Assembly: GCA_014529385.2 (NCBI GenBank)
Contig: CM043968.1
Span: 6,819,001 to 6,845,114 of the forward strand
Direction of reading: 5' to 3'
Source: Adiantum capillus-veneris
Taxonomy: Eukaryota; Streptophyta; Polypodiopsida; Polypodiales; Pteridaceae
Length of the DNA: 26,114 bases
Shown: positions 9,774-18,411 of the stretch, in pieces
Numbering within the stretch: position 1 is the first letter of the stretch
How the letters are laid out: each line of letters opens with the position of its first letter
The notes under the pieces: model-generated
The model's database searches: none
Seen by the model: only the letters and a program-made list of their open reading frames with translations
Told to the model about the DNA's origin: nothing
Position numbers and translations under genes: made by a program

Positions 9774-11005
9774 ATGTATCCTCAAGATCCAGACTTTGCT
9801 ACAATTTGGGCAGATCTTCAAGCTGGTCACTCGAGGCCACCTTATTCCATTAGGGATAATAGGCTATATCATCAACAAGAAATATGCATAGCTCAGCCCT
9901 TACGACAGAAGGTGATGGATGAACCACATAATTCTCCTTATGCCGGGCATCGAGGAATTGCCGCTACCACTAGTGCCCTCAAAAGATATTTCTTTTGGCC
10001 AACACTCCGTGCGGACATTGAAAAATATGTACGCAAGTGTTTAGTCTGCCAAAAAGTGAAATATGACAGACATAAAGTTTATGGCAAGCTTCAGCCATTC
10101 CCTATGCCTAACACACCATGGGAAAGTATTGCCATGGATTTTATTACGGATCTTCCCAGATCCAAGAATGGAAATGATGCAATCTGGACTATAGTAGACA
10201 GATTCAGTAAGCAAGCACATTTCCTTCCAGTTAAGAAGACGATCAAAGCTGATTTCTAGCCCAGATTTTTAAACACCATGGATTGCTATTGTCAGCGATA
10301 GAGATCCTCGGATGACTAGTCTATTTTGGCAAGCATTGTTCGAGAACTTGGGAACTAAGGTTGATTTTTCATCAGCTTATCATACTCAAACAGATGGTCA
10401 AAGCGAAATTGCCAATGCCACTATTTTAGACCTCCTCATGTGCTATGTTTCGGAAAGACAATCCGAATGGAAACAATACTTACCATTAGTTGAGTTTGCG
10501 TATAATAATACCATACATTTCTCAACTGGTAAAGCTCCACTCAATATTATTTATGGGAAGCCACTCTTGCTTCCAATCATGGTTACCAAAGAAAACATAT
10601 TTTCTGCAGATGAATTTGTGCGAAATATTGATACTGCCTACCAACAAGTAAAGCAAGCAATCCTTTGCACAAGAGCAACAGAAGAGAAAAGCAGACAAGC
10701 ATAGAAGGCATCTCAATCTTGAAAAAAGACAATATGTCCTGCTTCGGTTAGAGAAAGCTAGATTGAAAAAGTGGGTCGGAAAAGGGGAAGTTGTTAAACT
10801 TTTTCGTAGATTTTACATCCCTTTCAAGATTACAAATAGAGTCAATGACATGACTTGTAGATTGGATTTGCCTCCTCATTGGCGCATCCATAATGCTTTT
10901 CATGTAAGTCTCCTCCGACCATATGTTGGACCTCCTCTAGTGGCGCCAGTACAAGAAGATCCTCCAGAAGTCGAAGAGACTGAGGAAATCCTTCAACCTG
11001 AGTAG
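9774..11005 (+). pseudogene. pol: Integrase of element 1, broken
   Basis: The N-terminal HHCC zinc-binding part is visible as HNSPYAGH...CLVC (about 9930-10052). The catalytic core has the first aspartate in MDFITDLP, the second in VSDRDPRM (about 10291-10314) and the glutamate in HTQTDGQSE (near 10381-10410). A frameshift with a small deletion and a TAG lies at 10257-10279, between the first and second catalytic residues. Another one-base shift lies near 10684-10700. The end holds a GPY/F-like module (FYIPFKI..) and HWRIHNAFHVSLLRPY. Integrase inserts the new DNA copy. The frame stops at TAG 11003-11005. Confidence 0.92.
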
Positions 11006-11167
11006 ATAATTCACCACTCTGAGAGACAACTAAAGTCCAGGAGCCTACATCGAAAGTATTTAGTCAAGTTCAAGAATTACACCCCTTTAGATGCAAAGTG
11101 GATGATTGAGTCCGATCTCAGGACTACCCAGACATCTTTCACAGTTATGTTGACGCTCTACAGTTGA
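11006..11167 (+). pseudogene. Chromodomain at integrase C-terminus of element 1
   Basis: Directly after the TAG at 11003-11005, and in the same frame, comes HHSERQLKSRSLHRKYLVKF then KNYTPLDAKWMIESDL, ending at TGA 11165-11167. The pattern ERQL.SR...YLVKFKNY...AKWM.E.DL is that of the chromodomain carried by plant chromoviruses, which recognises modified histone tails. Not all aromatic cage positions of a classical chromodomain are evident, so this may be the reduced (group II) type. Confidence 0.75.
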
Positions 11168-11180
11168 GGTCAATTGTTTA

Positions 11181-11193
11181 GAACCAAGAGGGA
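11181..11193 (+). promoter_or_regulatory. Polypurine tract of element 1
   Basis: GAACCAAGAGGGA lies directly against the TG that starts the 3' LTR, the place where plus-strand DNA synthesis is primed. It is an imperfect purine run (two C). Confidence 0.65.
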
Positions 11194-12634
11194 TGTAACT
11201 ATGTCAGACTTTGTAAATAATTAATTTATTTATGAGAAACTAATTATCTAATTAGTTGTGTGCACATCAAAATCGATCTAATAGTTCTGGGCCTCAAGTG
11301 CGTCCAAGTTTGGGCCACAGCACCTCAGGGAGACCCTAGCAGAAAATACCTTGAAGCCCTAGTGATTGGGAAGTCGGGTCTTCAATGAAGGGGTAGATTG
11401 TAGCCTCATATTTTAGGCTCATAAAATTACGCACGCTAGTGCAAGCACAGGAATGAGATGGGGTCCTTAGAACAACAGTAACCCTAAGGCTTGAATTGTT
11501 TTTACAGCCTTAGGGGATAAGTCAATTAAATTATTTTAAATGATTTACGCTGGAACAAATGGTCGGACAAGTACGAACAGGTAATGCCACAGCAGTGTCG
11601 GTATGGCATTGTGTTGGGGAGCAGCTAACATTTCATTAGTAGCATCTGTGTGTGCAGTTGTGAGTTAATTTGCACATTTCATTAATAGCCTAGGGACTTT
11701 TAAATATGAAAGTTGAATGGTTTTAAAGTTATTAAGTAAGTGTGCCACTTGTCACACTTACCAATGCAAAACTAGCTCTCCCACTCTCACTCTCATCCTC
11801 TTTCTCTTCCTAGCGTCCCCTCTTCCTGCTGTCTTGATAAGAGTACCCCCTCCCCCATTTCCCAGTGTTGGCAGTGCTCCTACCCCCCCAATTGTGAGTA
11901 TGCTCTACGCATTGGAGCCCTCCATGGAAGCTTGAGACCACCAGCCCCTTACGACATATGTGGTGGCCTCCTGCTCCCATTGTCTAGAACAAGGGTTCTC
12001 ATAGCCATAGCCAGCTTTTGGTGAAGTTTCATCGCGAGAAGTTGCAGCAGGCACTCTCTTCGTAGAGTGTGGTGGCTGTAAATTCTCTGTTTTCAGCCCT
12101 TAATGATATCTTTTAGGGTGAATTTCAGTAAAGTACACATAGAATCTAGTTCTTCTCTACCTACACTACGCGTACACAAAGTTTGGTGCGATTCCATCGT
12201 GAAAAAGTTCTCTATTTCGGCTTTGGAAGGTGCTTAGGTAACATTTTCAGGTTATGTGCAGAAAATTATAGCAAGCATGTGTGTGTGCATTTTGCGTGTT
12301 TCTCCCTTGTTTTTGTTGCAAGAATGATTATGCATAAAGGGACACAATTAGCGGAAGGTAGACTCTCATTTTTGAGAGCTTCCGTTGGGTTTTGTGGAAG
12401 ATAGACTCTCGTTTTCGAAAGCTTCCCAAAATCTCATAGCAAAGGGAAAATCCTCTCAATATTTGGAGAGTAGCTTTTGCACTCTCTCAGTCAAAAGCCA
12501 AAAAGAAAGAATAGAGGACGGGCTATTGCCCTGTTCCTGTGCTTGTAAAGATTCTCCCTTAGTAATAAAGATAATCTCTTTAGGGGGGGGGGGGGGGGCT
12601 AGCCCATCTTCTTGTTCCCAATGAAGTGTCAAGA

Positions 12635-12672
<38 letters not shown>

Positions 12673-12732
12673 ATTCTCTTGAGTATTTGAAATACAATTA
12701 AATTCAGTTTATGCTTCCGTATGTTTGTGACA
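11194..12732 (+). repeat. 3' LTR of element 1 (complete, TG...CA)
   Basis: 1539 bp starting tgtaactatg and ending ...gtgaca. Compared with the 5' LTR it has an expanded G16 run (12583-12598 versus G7) and an expanded CT tract (about 12641-12671 versus about 11 bases). PPR sequence resumes at 12733 (gccttgtccctg). It contains no gene; short ORFs in it are chance. Confidence 0.92.
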
Positions 12733-13049
12733 GCCTTGTCCCTGTTGGGAATATCACACAATCAATGTAATTGAAGAGACGATAGTTCGGACATCAAGGC
12801 AGTGCCACATGCCTCCAAGACGAGAGCATAGGTGATTGCATTTGGAGTGATGTCCTTGCTTTGCATCTATTGAAAATAGCCTAGGTCTTTTGTCCATCTC
12901 AACATCTTCCAAATTGCCGCAGGCTTTCAAGATGCAAGCATATGTGATTGCAATTAGATCTAGTAAAAACACCCCAGAGCTTTCATGCCACAACCTAGAG
13001 CTTTTTGGCATTGCTCTTGTTGTGCACATTTCCAAATCAATGCATTCCA
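12733..13049 (-). pseudogene. Decayed PPR array, middle segment (between the two elements)
   Basis: Directly continues module M3: the second half-motif copy starts at 12733, followed (plus-strand order) by an ITYACIL-type block near 12818 and another near 12931 (minus-strand reading IAITYACILKACGNLEDVEM). The segment ends at 13049 inside the codons for WN, where element 2 inserted. It is frameshifted several times. Sequence order matches 4290-4610 of the neighbouring module. Confidence 0.82.
13045..13049. repeat. Target-site duplication, left copy (TTCCA)
   Basis: TTCCA immediately precedes the TG of the 5' LTR of element 2 and recurs at 16842-16846 directly after the CA of the 3' LTR. Five bases is the usual length for Ty3-type integrase. 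Confidence 0.93.
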
Positions 13050-13242
13050 TGTCGCAAACTACTGATGTGTCAAAGTCCTGAAGAAGGGAGCCAACTTACA
13101 GATGTCGATCGAGGGGCCTAAACCCTAAGAAGAACAAGTAACAAAAGAAGAAGTCCTACCAACTTATGGGGACCCCGTCCGATGGGGCCCCAAGTGACAT
13201 AAAGGATTAAAATAAAGTAGGACCCGCACACACACAAACTGA

Positions 13243-13288
13243 TGACATGGCAGATTTCCAAAAATTGCACTGACATGATGACATGGCA
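13243..13288 (+). promoter_or_regulatory. Paired TGACATGGCA motifs in 5' LTR (decayed bZIP sites)
   Basis: TGACATGGCA at 13243-13252 and 13279-13288. The 3' LTR has TGACGTGGCA at both matching positions. Both copies here have lost the CG core of the ACGT-type bZIP target. Confidence 0.5.
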
Positions 13289-13430
13289 GGCTATACGGAT
13301 TTCCACATTTTGTGCTGACTATTGTACATATTTTTGTGGTTTACGCTGGCAGCTTTTTGGCATTGCTTTTGGACGAGAAGCTTTTGAGTTTGAAGGCTTT
13401 TCATGTAAAACTGCTTTTGGGACCTTGGGC

Positions 13431-13440
13431 CTTTAAATAT
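13431..13440 (+). promoter_or_regulatory. TATA-like box in LTR of element 2
   Basis: CTTTAAATAT is conserved exactly in the 3' LTR (about 16566-16575) and lies about 240 bases before the LTR end. An AATATAAAG string at 13519-13527, also conserved, could serve as a polyadenylation signal. Position and conservation suggest the U3/R region. No experiment supports it. Confidence 0.4.
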
Positions 13441-13678
13441 GAGGCTAGGGCTCATTCTCTGGCATGCTTCCTGGAGAAGGTGCAGAGTCTGGAGTATCGG
13501 CTTGTACTGTGTTGATGCAATATAAAGAAATACCAAAAGGGGTGCCAAGGTTTGGGGGCCAATGCTACTCTATGTCGCGTGTTGTCTCTCTCTCTCAGTT
13601 CAGGTGTTATTGAAGTGCTAAAAGTCTATTTAGTCTGTTCTTTTCTTCTATTGGCACATGGTGCCCATCTTGTGACAG

Positions 13679-13690
13679 TGGTATCAGAGC
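13679..13690 (+). promoter_or_regulatory. Primer-binding site, initiator tRNA-Met
   Basis: TGGTATCAGAGC, the consensus plant tRNA-iMet PBS, begins two bases after the 5' LTR end. Confidence 0.93.
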
Positions 13691-13895
13691 AGCAGGCGTG
13701 TGCTTTTCTGAAAGAATACCGGTCCTACCAAGGAGCAGGCAGAGCTATTGGAATTTTATTTGAGGTATCTTCGGCCTCTGATCCTGGACTTATTAGCCAC
13801 TACCACCCTTACTTCATCGCGCATTGGACGCGCTCCCGTCTTGATTGCTCTTTCTTACAGGGCATAAGCCATAAAGAACCCAAGACTTGGAATTC

Positions 13896-14870
13896 ATGGA
13901 TTCAGCACGATATTTGCAGTTTCTGCTCAACAAACTTCACGACATTCTTTCGCGGCATCCTCAGCAAAATCTTCCGATGCTGCAAAGTTTTCAACAATTT
14001 TTGAACTACATGTTACCCCCTCTGATGCCCCAGGTGGTACCTCCTTCTCCGACATCAAAAAGTACGAGAGCTTCCAACCGGCAACCTTCTCAGCCTTCTG
14101 TTCCAATCGGGGAAGTTTTCAAGAATACGGTACAACCATCTGACCCTAATCCAGTGAAACCGCCTTTGCCACCGCCATTGCCCCCCACCTCCACCACCAC
14201 CACCGCCACTAGGCTACAATGGTTGGAGCCCATATGGATACCCTTATTATCCATACCTAGGATATGCACCTAACCAACCCAAATATTTCAAAGATGGTGG
14301 TACGACAGTCAAACTTTTCACTTTTTTCGGGGTGAAAGATCGCAAGAAAGCATTGCAGTTCCTACAGCAATTCGACAACATCTATGCTTCAGGGAACTAT
14401 ACAGAAGAATCCAAGATTTCTCGAGCAATGGGATTTCTTAAAGATAATGCTATGCAATAGTGGAGTTCAATCGCGACACAACCGCATGCTCCAAGGACCT
14501 GGCAAGCTTTCAAGATAGTTTTTGCACGTAGTTACATGACTTCTATGTTTGACATCACCATTGTCGGAATACTGTCTATCCAAGCAAGTCTCCACCGTGC
14601 AAGAAGTTATGGACCTTGCTGCAGTCGGCTACAAATTGATGAAGGGAAAGCTAGAGTTTACCACAGAAGAATCTTCGGTCAGTAACCACAACTCTCGCCA
14701 CAACAAAGAACAAATTCTCGAGAGTCTCGTGAAAGTCAACTACAAAGGCCTCGTTTAACACCTCAACAACGAGACACCTTACTACAAGAAGGTTGATGTT
14801 TTGGATGCTTTCAAACAGGACATAACTAGTTTGGTTGTCCCCAACACACTGATAGAACCGCGGAGCCGAC
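13896..14870 (+). pseudogene. gag: gag of element 2, broken
   Basis: The ATG at 13896 starts MDSARYLQFLLNKLHDILSR, followed by a proline, serine and threonine-rich linker. A frameshift in the CCACCA run near 14190-14210 moves the capsid into another frame: YFKDGGTTVKLFTFFGVKD, KALQFLQQFDNIYASGNYTE, then SRAMGFLKDNAMQ, a TAG at 14458-14460 where the family has tryptophan, WSSIATQP, and TWQAFKIVFARSYM. A second shift near 14550 leads into LSEYCLSKQVSTVQEVMDLAA and KLMKGKLEF. This is a retrotransposon gag capsid of Ty3 type. No CCHC zinc knuckle was found, so it is lost or was never present. Confidence 0.8.
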
Positions 14871-14929
14871 TCCCGTGTCGACGGTCGACAGAAACCCAGG
14901 ACCATCTCCAGCCAAAAAAGCTGAACCGA

Positions 14930-15324
14930 CATCTATGGCATACGCCTTGAAAGTACAAATGAATTTTGTCCAGCATATGACAAAGTCAATGGCTTCAAAG
15001 CCCTTATTTTCTTTGACCCCGGAGCTACAGAGAACTTCATCCATCCAGAATTCTTAAAGCAGATGCACTTTGATTATGATGAAGAGGGTGGAGAAATTGA
15101 AGCTGATTGGTGCTCTTCCAGTGACTATTCAAAATTATCATGGAAAAGCTGATTTCCACATCATGAAGTTGGACAATTGTGACGTTCTATTAAGAATGCC
15201 TTGGCATGACAAGAATGATACGACTCTCCATGTTCGAAACCAAACCATCACCGTGATACAGAAGGGCAAGGCAATCGTCCTCAAAGTTCGGTTGTTCGAA
15301 ATAAACTCTCTAGTTGTTTTATAG
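14930..15324 (+). pseudogene. Protease remnant of element 2
   Basis: ALIFFDPGATENFIHPEFLKQM (active-site aspartate codon 15015-15017) marks a retropepsin-like domain. After another frameshift, VTIQNYHGKADFHIMKLDNC and DVLLRMPWHDK give the conserved C-terminal part, parallel to GCDVILGMPWHYK in element 1. Similarity to pol ends at about 15300, well before any RT sequence. Confidence 0.75.
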
Positions 15325-16170
15325 TTAGATACTTTTGAACTTTGTTTGAGAAAGTATTGTTTGAAACTTTGTTTGGAATTTGTTTGAAATGGATGGTATC
15401 TGTTTTGAATCTGTCTTGGTGCCGATTTGAAATGTTTGAAATGTTTGACTCTGGTGTTAATATTGGTTTCAATGGTTGGTGATTTTACTCCCGGGTGGAG
15501 GGTGACCAATGATGTTTGAGAATGCTTATTCATACTCATGGCCCAGACCCTTGTGGTTATTTGCAGAGGGAGTATTGAATGATTGAAAAGTGTTGCTACT
15601 CATAGTCCGGACCAGCATGGTTATTTACGGGGGGAGTATTAAGGAGTCTGAGTAGTGGTTACTCTCATCACCTCCAAACGATGCAAGCAGCGGTCTGAGA
15701 GGCGTTTGGTGTAAAAGGCCTCTATATCTCATGGCCCATACCTTTTAAGGTTATTTACGGGAAGAGTGATGAGGGAGTCGTTGAACAGCTCATGGCCCGG
15801 ACCTTGTTAGGTTATGTCGGAGGAGTGCTCATCGGCGGATTTATGTTTCTATGTCTTGCAACATGCATATGTGAGCATTTGTGTCGCATTGTGATGTGCC
15901 AACCACTGAATATTCCTAATTGGATGAGATTGCCTAGGTATGTAATTTTGGTACATCAAGACACCCATGGAAGATCAGTACGGTCTGGGTCTCATGGCTA
16001 ATTTTACTACGCCAAATATCAAAAGTTCCGATCTGGACAAAAGGAGAAGCTAACTCCTTAACAAAAAGAGCAAACTGAATGTCCCTCGGAATGACCCTCG
16101 GATTTTTTGTTTTGAGCTAACTTGAGTTGTTTTGCAGATATGCTGTGATTGCGGACGATTACTCTCTTTC
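15325..16170 (+). other. Non-coding tail of element 2
   Basis: This replaces the whole RT-RNaseH-integrase region. It begins with a TTTGAAA-rich stretch (15340-15450), then a set of diverged ~45-base motifs with ~64-base periodicity (15534-15830), then unique sequence to the polypurine tract. A pyrimidine-rich run ending in CAG (around 16130-16138) resembles a splice acceptor. No protein family is seen on either strand. Confidence 0.7.
15534..15830 (+). repeat. Degenerate ~64-bp periodic motif in element 2 tail
   Basis: Four copies of a motif of the form ctcatggcccggacctt, then ggttatttacgg and gggagt(att), lie at about 15534-15576, 15598-15640, 15727-15772 and 15789-15830. The start-to-start steps are 64, 129 (two units) and 62 bases. 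The unit expected near 15662 is unrecognisable. Confidence 0.7.
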
Positions 16171-16182
16171 AAGAAGGGGAGA
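16171..16182 (+). promoter_or_regulatory. Polypurine tract of element 2
   Basis: AAGAAGGGGAGA is a pure 12-base purine run directly against the TG of the 3' LTR. Confidence 0.88.
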
Positions 16183-16841
16183 TGTCACAAATTGTTGACG
16201 TGTCAAAGCCCTGAAGAAGGGAGCCAACTTGCAGATGTCGATCGAGGGGCCTAAACCCTAAGAAGAACAAGTAACAGAAGAAAAAGTCCTACCAACTTAT
16301 GGGGACCCCGTCCGATGGGGTCCCAAGTGACATAAAGAATTAAAATAAAGCACGATCCGCACACACACACAAACTGATGACGTGGCAGATTTTTGAAAAT
16401 TGCACTGACATGATGACGTGGCAGGCTGTACGGATTTTCGCGTTTTGTGCTGACTGCTATACGAATTTTCGTGATTTACACTCATAGATTTTTGGCATTG
16501 CTTTTGGACCAGAAGCTTTTGAGTTTGAAGGCTTTTCATGTAAAATTGCTTTTGGGGCCTAGGGCCTTTAAATATGAGGCTAGGGCTCATTCTCTTGCAT
16601 GCTTCCTGGAGAAGGTGCAGAGTCTGGAGTATCGGCTTGTACTGTGTTGATGCAATATAAAGAAATACCGAAAGGGGCGCCAAGGTTTGGGTCCAATACT
16701 CTCTAGGGTGGAATTCCACCACTCTGTGTCGCGTGTCGTCTCTCTCTCTCTCTCTCTCTCAGTTCAATTGTTATTGAAGTGCTAAAAGTCTGTTCAGTCT
16801 GTTCTTTTCTTCTATTGGCACGTGGTGCCCATCTTGTGACA
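16183..16841 (+). repeat. 3' LTR of element 2
   Basis: Starts tgtcacaaat and ends ...cttgtgaca. It keeps CG at many sites where the 5' LTR has TG or CA, and carries a longer CT tract (16739-16760, 22 bases). Confidence 0.93.
16378..16423 (+). promoter_or_regulatory. Paired TGACGTGGCA bZIP-type sites in 3' LTR
   Basis: TGACGTGGCA occurs twice, at 16378-16387 and 16414-16423, 36 bases apart. This ACGT-core sequence is a classic plant bZIP target (G-box/C-box hybrid). Being in the U3 part of the LTR, upstream of the TATA-like box, the pair could have driven stress-responsive transcription of the element. That function is inference. Confidence 0.5.
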
Positions 16842-16846
16842 TTCCA
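16842..16846. repeat. Target-site duplication, right copy (TTCCA)
   Basis: Identical to 13045-13049. PPR sequence continues directly from here. Confidence 0.93.
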
Positions 16847-17065
16847 AGTGGCGACATTCCGGATAGGGAGCTCCTCAAGCACTTTTTGTGCTTTCTCAAG
16901 TGCACCACATTTAGCATACATATCAACCAAGACAGTGCCAAGCATGACCTCTTTTTTCTTGCGTAGAGCCACATGCCTTCAAGATGCATGCGTAGATGAT
17001 TGCATCTGGAGAGAGGCCTTCGCTTCGCATCTTTAGTAGAAAACAGCCCAAGGCTTCCTGGTTGT

Positions 17066-17400
17066 GTGACATTTGGCATACATGTCGACCAAGGCAATGC
17101 CAAGCATGAAGGATTTTTTTTACAATCCTTGACTAGCAATATGATCGTAAGTTCTTTTGCCTATCCTAGCGTCTTCCGAATTGCCAGATGCCTTCAAGAT
17201 GCAAGCATAGGTGATTACATCAGGAGAAATGTCCTCACTTTGCAATCTTGGCCATGTCCCTGTTGGGAATATCCAGCAATCAATGCACTTGAAGAGACGA
17301 CATTTCTACAGCCAGCCAAAGCTTGTTGGCCATGTCCCTATTGGGAATATCCCACAATCAATGCACTTGAAGAGACAACTTCCAGACTTTAAGGTAGTGC
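17066..17400 (-). repeat. PPR module copy M4
   Basis: VDMYAKC block at 17066, ITYACIL block near 17198, then two half-motif copies 78 bases apart (ttggcc at 17248 and 17326). Removing both retrotransposons places it about 0.8 kb after M3. Confidence 0.7.
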
Positions 17401-17783
17401 CAGATGCCTCCAAGACGAAAGCATAGGTGATTGCATCTGGAGTGATGCCCTCGCTTTGCATCTGTTGAAAACAGCCTAGGGCTTTTGCCCATCTCAGCAT
17501 CCTCCAAATCACCGCATGCCTTCAAGATGCAAGCATAGGTGATTGCATCTACAGAGATGCGCTCGCTTCATATAGAGGGATGTGCTCACTTCACATCAGG
17601 TGAGAAGAGTCTAGAGCTTCCTTGCCCCGCCCTTGTTCGGCACATCCCGCAATCGCTACTTTTCAAGAGGCGACATTCCGTACAAGAAGCTTCTCAAGCA
17701 CTCTTTGTGCTTTCTTAAGAACACCATATTTGGCCTACATGTCGTCCAAGGCAATGCCAAGCACGACTTCTTTCCTATAACTC

Positions 17784-18238
17784 ACATGTTCAATTGAAAG
17801 CAAGCCTACTTGCTTTGAGCATGTGTTTGCATCTACAGAGATGCGCTCGCTTCATATAGACAAATGTGCTCGCTTCGCATCAATTGGAAATAGCCTAGAG
17901 CTTCCTTGCCCATTGATGTTCGGCACAACCAGGCAGAGCTTCTTGGACCTGTCTCTGCTGGGCATATCCCGCAATCAGTGTGTTTAAAGAGGCGACATAA
18001 ACATGCGCACATGCTCAATTGAGAGCGCTACAGGTAGCTAGAGCTTCTTGGCCCTGTCCCTATTGGGCATATCCCCGCAATCAATGCACTTGAAGAGACG
18101 ACATTCCGCAATCAATGCGTTTTAAGAGGCGACATAAACATGCATACATGTTTAATTGAGAGCAAGCCTACTTCAGCCTGCTTTAAGAAGCTTGTCTCAG
18201 AACATGCACACATGTTCAATTGAAAGCAAGCCTACTTT
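17784..18238 (-). repeat. Dispersed short repeat, acatgttcaattgaaagc type
   Basis: A 26-29-base string (acatgttcaattgaaagc followed by aagcctact) occurs at 17784-17810, 18146-18173 and 18210-18238. A shorter diverged copy lies at 18009-18026. It lies between PPR blocks and is not itself a PPR motif in an obvious frame. Confidence 0.75.
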
Positions 18239-18294
18239 GAACATCATAAAGAGAATAAGTGGAATTAGAAACGTTTCAACAACTCAGAAACACA

Positions 18295-18404
<110 letters not shown>

Positions 18405-18411
18405 CCAACCC

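Larger units (their letters stand above)
5081..12732 (+). mobile_element. LTR retrotransposon 1: Ty3 chromovirus, defective
   Basis: A plus-strand LTR element of about 7.65 kb with two long LTRs (1451 and 1539 bp), a primer site, gag, protease, reverse transcriptase, RNase H, integrase and a C-terminal chromodomain, then a polypurine run before the 3' LTR. The RT-RNaseH-integrase order defines Ty3/gypsy, and the chromodomain defines the chromovirus branch, whose integrase is thought to be steered to heterochromatin. The reading frame has several in-frame stops and at least three frameshifts, and the RT active site is changed, so it cannot act by itself. It sits in PPR module M3. Its 5' end and target duplication are lost. 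Confidence 0.93.
13050..13677 (+). repeat. 5' LTR of element 2
   Basis: Starts tgtcgcaaac and ends ...cttgtgaca. It matches 16183-16841 along its length with roughly 90% identity by eye. A CT tract of about 12 bases (13585-13596) is shorter than in the 3' LTR, and about 15 bases around 13567 present in the 3' LTR are missing. Confidence 0.93.
13050..16841 (+). mobile_element. LTR retrotransposon 2: non-autonomous gag-protease element (TR-GAG-like)
   Basis: 3792 bp with a complete LTR pair (628 and 659 bp, TG...CA), a consensus PBS (13679-13690), a polypurine tract (16171-16182) and a perfect 5-bp target duplication. The 2.5-kb interior holds gag and protease remnants in several frames and then about 0.85 kb of non-coding DNA. 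No RT, RNase H or integrase motif is seen in any frame. It must have moved with enzymes from a partner element. Such elements with gag but no pol are known in plants as TR-GAGs. The PR and post-PR part resembles that of element 1 only at protein level, so the partner is another Ty3 family. Confidence 0.88.
16842..18245 (-). pseudogene. Decayed PLS-type PPR array, proximal segment
   Basis: On the minus strand the part next to element 2 reads VLVDMYAKCGALEKAQKVLE then ELPIRNVATWN, a well-kept S-type motif. Further right come ITYACIL-type blocks near 16981, 17198, 17414 and 17526 and a DDM(stop)AKYGVLKKAQ-type block near 17730. Stops and shifts occur throughout. After 17780 the sequence becomes more scrambled, with short repeated pieces. 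This is the 5' side of the former coding sequence; no start region or transit peptide was identified. The segment shows the same blocks in the same order as 3640-5080. Confidence 0.83.
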
